From: Pantoea vagans
Lineage (GTDB): Bacteria; Pseudomonadota; Gammaproteobacteria; Enterobacterales; Enterobacteriaceae
DNA length: 64,000 bases
Direction of reading: 5' to 3'
Assembly: GCF_001506165.1 (NCBI RefSeq)
Contig: NZ_CP011427.1
Coordinates: 2,790,001-2,854,000, forward strand
The notes below the pieces were generated by a model. The model was not told the origin of the DNA, did not search any database, and saw only the letters and a program-made list of their open reading frames with translations. Both the position numbers and the translations under genes were made by a program. Positions 57,838-64,000 of the stretch are shown here, in pieces; position 1 is the first letter of the stretch; each line of letters begins with the position of its first letter.

Positions 57838-58731
57838 ATGCAGACACGCAAAGTGGCATTATCTCTTCTGCTGTTGGGAGCAGCAGCGGGAGCGGCCCAG
57901 GCGGAAGATCTCACCGGTACCCTGAAAAAAATTAATGATAGCGGCGTGATCGTCGTTGGGCATCGTGAGTCATCAGTTCCCTTTTCTTACTACGACAACC
58001 AGCAAAAAGTGGTTGGCTATTCACAAGACTACTCAAACGCCATCGTTGCAGCGATCAAGGCCAAGCTGAACAAGCCTGATCTGCAGGTTAAAATGCTGCC
58101 GATCACTTCACAAAACCGTATCCCTCTGCTGCAAAACGGAACTTACGATTTTGAGTGTGGTTCTACCACCAACAACCTTGAACGTCAGCAGCAAGCCGCA
58201 TTCTCTGACACCGTGTTCATCATTGGTACACGTCTGCTGGTGAAAAAAGGTGGCGACATCAAAGATTTCGCTGACCTGAAAGGGAAAACCGTTGTGGTGA
58301 CCTCAGGTACCACTTCTGAAGTTCTGCTGCACAAGCTGAACGATGAGAAGAAAATGGACATGCGCATCATCAGCGCGAAAGACCATGGCGATTCTTTCCG
58401 TACGCTGGAAACCGGTCGTGCCGTGGCCTTCATGATGGATGATGCACTGCTGGCGGGTGAACGTGCGAAAGCCAAAAAACCTGATGACTGGCAGATTACC
58501 GGCACACCTCAGTCGAAAGAAGCCTACGGCTGTATGCTGCGTAAAGAAGATCCACAGTTCAAACAGCTGATGGATGACACCATCGCAAAAGCGCAGACCT
58601 CGGGTGAAGCGGCGAAATGGTTCGATACCTGGTTCAAACAGCCAATTCCACCGAAAAACCTGAACATGAACTTTGAACTGTCATCTGATATGCAGGCACT
58701 GTTCAAAGCGCCAAACGACAAAGCACTCTAA
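57838..58731 (+). CDS. gltI: Glutamate/aspartate ABC transporter substrate-binding protein
   Basis: Periplasmic binding protein for glutamate and aspartate. The start is ATG 57838 after AAAGGAGTAGGAAC, giving 297 residues (E. coli 302); the frame is open 12 codons upstream. The signal peptide is MQTRKVALSLLLLGAAAGA with cleavage after AAQA. The mature protein is a family 3 solute-binding protein with VGHRESSVPFSYYDNQQKVV and GSTTNNLERQQQAAFSDTVF. It leads gltIJKL. Confidence 0.97.
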   Translation: MQTRKVALSLLLLGAAAGAAQAEDLTGTLKKINDSGVIVVGHRESSVPFSYYDNQQKVVGYSQDYSNAIVAAIKAKLNKPDLQVKMLPITSQNRIPLLQNGTYDFECGSTTNNLERQQQAAFSDTVFIIGTRLLVKKGGDIKDFADLKGKTVVVTSGTTSEVLLHKLNDEKKMDMRIISAKDHGDSFRTLETGRAVAFMMDDALLAGERAKAKKPDDWQITGTPQSKEAYGCMLRKEDPQFKQLMDDTIAKAQTSGEAAKWFDTWFKQPIPPKNLNMNFELSSDMQALFKAPNDKAL

Positions 58732-58878
58732 TTAACAATGAAAACAAGGGCAGTTCCGCTGCCCTCTCGATTGCTGAACACGCGGTGCGGACAGACAGAC
58801 TGCAACAGGTCGTTCCCCTGAAGCAGGACGTAAGACACCGCTCAACAATCTTATGGGTAGCCTGGCTACCCTTTTTTT
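58732..58878 (+). ncRNA. sroC: SroC-like gltI 3' segment
   Basis: The 160-bp gltI-gltJ gap holds a hairpin GGGCAG-TTCCG-CTGCCC (58748-58764). It ends in an intrinsic terminator GGGTAG-CCTGG-CTACCC followed by seven Ts (58855-58878), just before the gltJ ribosome site. In E. coli the same position yields SroC, a processed RNA that sponges GcvB. The position and terminator match; pairing with GcvB was not checked. Exact ends are approximate. Confidence 0.6.
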
Positions 58879-58891
58879 ACCGGAGCTCGTT

Positions 58892-59632
58892 ATGGGTATC
58901 GATTGGAACTGGGGCATATTTTTACAACAGGCCCCGTTCGGCAATACGACTTACCTCGGCTGGCTGTGGTCCGGATTTCAGGTAACCGTTGCGGTTTCCT
59001 GCTGTGCCTGGATTATCGCCTTCCTGGTAGGTTCCTTCTTTGGCATTCTGCGTACCGTGCCCAATCGTCTACTGTCGACGATCGGTACCTGCTACGTGGA
59101 ACTGTTTCGTAATATCCCGCTGATCGTCCAGTTCTTCTTCTGGTATCTGGTCGCGCCTGAACTGGTCGGTGAGAAGCTGGGGATGTGGTTTAAAGCGGAA
59201 CTGGATCCGAACGTTCAGTTCTTTGTTTCTTCAACCATCTGTCTGGGGCTCTTCACTGCAGCCCGTGTTTGTGAGCAAGTCCGTGCCGCCATTCAGTCAC
59301 TGCCGCGTGGCCAGAAAAACGCCGGTCTGGCGATGGGCCTGACGCTGCCACAAACCTATCGCTACGTGCTGTTACCCAATGCGTATCGCGTGATTGTGCC
59401 GCCGATGACGTCTGAAATGTTGAACCTGGTGAAGAACTCGGCGATTGCTTCGACCATTGGTCTGGTCGATATGGCAGCGCAAGCGGGTAAACTGCTCGAC
59501 TACTCCGCCCATGCTTACGAATCCTTCACCGCTATCACCCTGGCTTACGTCGGCATCAACCTGATTATCATGCTGATCATGAGTTTGGTAGAACGCAAAA
59601 TTCGCCTGCCTGGCAATCTGGGAGGCAAATAA
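58892..59632 (+). CDS. gltJ: Glutamate/aspartate ABC transporter permease GltJ
   Basis: Inner-membrane permease. The start is ATG 58892 after CGGAGCTCGTT, giving 246 residues, the E. coli length, beginning MGIDWNWGIFLQQAPFGNTT; the frame is open 13 codons upstream through the terminator stem. Several membrane helices are present, and the EAA-type loop is in ARVCEQVRAAIQSLPRGQ. It is immediately followed by gltK. Confidence 0.96.
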   Translation: MGIDWNWGIFLQQAPFGNTTYLGWLWSGFQVTVAVSCCAWIIAFLVGSFFGILRTVPNRLLSTIGTCYVELFRNIPLIVQFFFWYLVAPELVGEKLGMWFKAELDPNVQFFVSSTICLGLFTAARVCEQVRAAIQSLPRGQKNAGLAMGLTLPQTYRYVLLPNAYRVIVPPMTSEMLNLVKNSAIASTIGLVDMAAQAGKLLDYSAHAYESFTAITLAYVGINLIIMLIMSLVERKIRLPGNLGGK

Positions 59633-60310
59633 ATGTACGATTTTGACTGGAGTTCCATTCCGCCAAGCCTGCCTTATTTATGGAATGGCTTGATCATTAC
59701 CTTCAAAATTACCGCGGTGGCGGTGGTGTTCGGCATTATCTGGGGCACCATTCTGGCGGTAATGCGCTTGTCACCGTTTGCCCCGATCCGCTGGTTTGCC
59801 AAGCTGTACGTCAACCTGTTCCGTTCGGTGCCGTTGGTGATGGTGCTGCTGTGGTTCTATCTGGTGGTACCGGCTTTGCTGCAACAAGTGCTGGGGCTAT
59901 CACCAAAAACCGATATCCGTCTGATTTCCGCCATGGTGGCATTTGCGCTGTTTGAAGCGGCCTATTATTCGGAAATTATTCGTGCGGGTATCCAGAGCAT
60001 TTCACGCGGTCAGTCAAATGCTGCGCTGGCACTGGGTATGACGCACTGGCAATCGATGCAGCTGATTATCCTGCCACAAGCCTTCCGTGCCATGGTGCCG
60101 CTGCTACTGACGCAAGGCATTGTGCTGTTCCAGGATACCTCGCTGGTGTATGTCTTAAGCCTGGCTGACTTCTTCCGTACCGCCTCCACCATTGGTGAGC
60201 GTGACGGTACCCAGGTTGAAATGGTTCTGTTTGCCGGTCTGGTCTACTTTGTGATCAGCCTGAGCGCTTCGCTGTTGGTTAGCTATCTGAAAAGAAAAAG
60301 GACGGTTTAA
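59633..60310 (+). CDS. gltK: Glutamate/aspartate ABC transporter permease GltK
   Basis: Second permease of the importer; 225 residues (E. coli 224), beginning [20 protein letters not shown]. The HisM/HisQ-type fold has the EAA loop in [21 protein letters not shown]. It starts directly after the gltJ stop and abuts gltL. Confidence 0.97.
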   Translation: MYDFDWSSIPPSLPYLWNGLIITFKITAVAVVFGIIWGTILAVMRLSPFAPIRWFAKLYVNLFRSVPLVMVLLWFYLVVPALLQQVLGLSPKTDIRLISAMVAFALFEAAYYSEIIRAGIQSISRGQSNAALALGMTHWQSMQLIILPQAFRAMVPLLLTQGIVLFQDTSLVYVLSLADFFRTASTIGERDGTQVEMVLFAGLVYFVISLSASLLVSYLKRKRTV

Positions 60311-61036
60311 ATGATTAGCCTGAAAAACGTTTCTAAGTGGTATGGTCACTTTCAGGTGCTGACCGACTGCTCCACCGAAGTGAAAAAAGGTGAAGTGGTG
60401 GTGGTCTGCGGACCGTCCGGTTCGGGGAAATCAACGCTGATTAAAACCGTTAACGGTCTGGAGCCGGTGCAGCAAGGCAGCATTCAGGTCAACGGTACCG
60501 AAGTAAACAACAAGAAGACCAACCTCGCACAGCTGCGCAGCAAGGTGGGTATGGTGTTCCAGCACTTCGAACTGTTCCCGCATCTCAGCATTGTCGACAA
60601 CCTGGTGCTGGCGCAGGTAAAAGTCCTGAAGCGTGATAAAGCTGCCGCCCGTGAAAAGGGTCTAAAGCTGTTGACGCGCGTTGGTCTGGCGGCGCATGCG
60701 GAGAAATTCCCTGGACAGCTTTCGGGTGGACAGCAACAGCGTGTGGCGATTGCCCGTGCGCTGTGCATGGACCCGATTGCGATGCTGTTCGATGAACCAA
60801 CTTCAGCGCTGGATCCCGAAATGATCAACGAAGTGCTGGACGTAATGGTCGAGTTGGCCAACGAAGGCATGACCATGATGGTGGTGACGCATGAGATGGG
60901 CTTCGCACGTAAAGTGGCAAATCGCGTGATCTTTATGGATGAAGGGAAGATTGTCGAAGACACTAACAAAGATGACTTCTTCAACAATCCGCAATCTGAC
61001 CGTGCAAAAGACTTCCTCGCGAAGATTCTGCATTAA
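60311..61036 (+). CDS. gltL: Glutamate/aspartate ABC transporter ATPase GltL
   Basis: ATP-binding subunit; 241 residues, as in E. coli. Walker A is [13 protein letters not shown], the ABC signature [15 protein letters not shown] and Walker [14 protein letters not shown]; the switch His is in [13 protein letters not shown]. It completes gltIJKL. A hairpin-rich region follows. Confidence 0.98.
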   Translation: MISLKNVSKWYGHFQVLTDCSTEVKKGEVVVVCGPSGSGKSTLIKTVNGLEPVQQGSIQVNGTEVNNKKTNLAQLRSKVGMVFQHFELFPHLSIVDNLVLAQVKVLKRDKAAAREKGLKLLTRVGLAAHAEKFPGQLSGGQQQRVAIARALCMDPIAMLFDEPTSALDPEMINEVLDVMVELANEGMTMMVVTHEMGFARKVANRVIFMDEGKIVEDTNKDDFFNNPQSDRAKDFLAKILH

Positions 61037-61039
61037 TTT

Positions 61040-61258
61040 GTTAGCGCAATAAATTGCGCCGCTACGGGATCTGCACACCGCTAGCGGCGCGGCTTTATGC
61101 TGGTGAGCATTAATGCGCACTCTACGAAAAAACCATTATTGCAGGGTCGCCATTTATGGTGACCGAAAGGCGCCTAACTGACGAGCATTACGCCATTTAT
61201 GGCGACCGTCAGGCGCTAAACCGACAAGCACTTCGCGATTCATCGCGCTTTTGACATT
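61040..61258. repeat. Hairpin repeats after gltL
   Basis: The gltL-ybeL gap contains GCGCAAT-AA-ATTGCGC (61044-61059), then GCGCCGCTA pairing with TAGCGGCGC (61056-61090). Two tandem copies of a 43-bp unit follow (61148-61190 and 61191-61233). Each starts CGCCATTTATGG, and the first copy forms GGTCGCCA-TTTA-TGGTGACC. They look like dispersed intergenic palindromes of the REP/BIME kind rather than a gene. Confidence 0.65.
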
Positions 61259-61261
61259 CCA

Positions 61262-61744
61262 TCAAGGCTCAAACGGCTGACGCTGGAAATGGTCGTGCCC
61301 ACACTCCGGACAGCGCGTTAAGCTTTCAGGCGTGTAAATGGCTCGGGTAAAACCGCACTTCTCACACACCAGATTCCCCAAGCCCACCACTTCACCGCTC
61401 TGATAGACGCCGTGATGTCGCAGGTCCTGAAACACTTCGCGCCACTCCAGCTGGCTTTTGTCTGTGATATCCGCCAACTCCTTCCACACGCTCTCACGGA
61501 TCACGCGCATAAATACGGAATCCCCCAACACATCAGAAGACTCCTGATAGCTCAGAGCAAACTCATGCAAATCGCGTCTGACGGCCCGCATCACTTCATT
61601 CACCTCTGAAGTCGTCAGCGTTTTTTTCGCCAGCAAATCCTGCCGCGCTTCTGCTACCAGCGCATCGACATCACGCTCGCCGCGCTCCAGCCGCTGGGTT
61701 AACGCCGCTATCGTTGCTCGATACTCCTGCGCCACGTTATTCAT
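61262..61744 (-). CDS. ybeL: Zinc ribbon-containing protein YbeL (DUF1451)
   Basis: A 160-residue protein, the same length as E. coli YbeL. The N-terminal half is helical and charged (TLTTSEVNEVMRAVRRDLHE). The C-terminal part carries a four-Cys zinc ribbon (LVCEKCGFTRAIY and LTRCPECGHDHFQ). Function is unknown. It is divergent from leuS, as in E. coli. Confidence 0.94.
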   Translation of the reverse strand: MNNVAQEYRATIAALTQRLERGERDVDALVAEARQDLLAKKTLTTSEVNEVMRAVRRDLHEFALSYQESSDVLGDSVFMRVIRESVWKELADITDKSQLEWREVFQDLRHHGVYQSGEVVGLGNLVCEKCGFTRAIYTPESLTRCPECGHDHFQRQPFEP

Positions 61745-61926
61745 TTTGTTCTCCTTTCCGCGGGAATCGCTGCCTTTAAGTTTAGCTGTTCTGTCATATT
61801 TGCCGTGCTATCCGCCAGGGAAATCATAAAAGGGTGAAAGCGGCGGCGCATTAAGCAGAAATCCTGCCTGCAGGGGCGTGAAATGTTGTTGAGGGCCAGC
61901 CTTATGGGTATGCTATGCGGATCTAA

Positions 61927-64000
<2,074 letters not shown>

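Overview
This window is a conserved stretch of enterobacterial core chromosome. Gene content and order match the Escherichia coli region around minutes 16-17: tol-pal, cydAB, suc-sdh-gltA, nei-pxp-phrB, ybfA/kdp, pgm-seqA, fldA-fur, glnS, nag, asnB, a tRNA cluster, ubiF-miaB-ybeZYX-lnt, gltIJKL and leuS. Several departures point to a non-Escherichia member of the Enterobacterales, most likely in Erwiniaceae (Pantoea/Erwinia-like). They are an Ada-AlkA fusion, only tRNA-Lys genes after cpoB, a 5-oxoproline module with pcp and DUF969/DUF979 genes, no kdpFABCD beside kdpE, and no chiPQ between fur and glnS. The family assignment is inference. I see no insertion sequence, prophage, integrase, CRISPR array or toxin cluster.

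Layout. Positions 1-1.4 kb hold the end of an Ada-type zinc/AraC/AlkA repair protein. From 1.4 to 8.0 kb, on the minus strand, come ybgE, ybgC-tolQRAB-pal-cpoB and three identical tRNA-Lys genes. From 8.0 to 10.9 kb is cydABX, with FNR-like and ArcA-like sites upstream. From 11.5 to 21.1 kb is sdhCDAB-sucABCD, ending in a structured 3' end, with gltA divergent from sdhC. From 23.1 to 28.7 kb are nei, pcp, DUF979, DUF969 and pxpACB. From 28.8 to 32.0 kb are ybgI, phrB and a DUF523-DUF1722 gene. From 32.1 to 38.4 kb are ybfA, an orphan kdpE, pgm, seqA, ybfF, ybfE, fldA and fur. From 38.5 to 49.3 kb are an NTF2-like gene, glnS, nagE, nagBACD and asnB. From 49.5 to 50.3 kb is an eight-gene tRNA array. 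From 50.4 to 57.4 kb are ubiF and miaB-ybeZYX-lnt. From 57.8 to 61.0 kb is the glutamate/aspartate transporter gltIJKL, with a SroC-like segment between gltI and gltJ. ybeL and the 5' two thirds of leuS close the window.

How the genes work together. TolQRA-TolB-Pal-CpoB link the inner membrane, periplasm and outer membrane and coordinate constriction at division. GltA, SucAB, SucCD and SdhCDAB form a run of TCA-cycle enzymes that feed the respiratory chain, and CydABX is a quinol oxidase. Pcp, the DUF969/979 pair and PxpABC would release, move and hydrolyse 5-oxoproline. NagE and NagBACD take up and break down N-acetylglucosamine under NagC and probably CRP. KdpE is present without its sensor or transporter in this window. 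Start sites were set by ribosome-binding sites and by alignment from memory to E. coli proteins; no database search was run.
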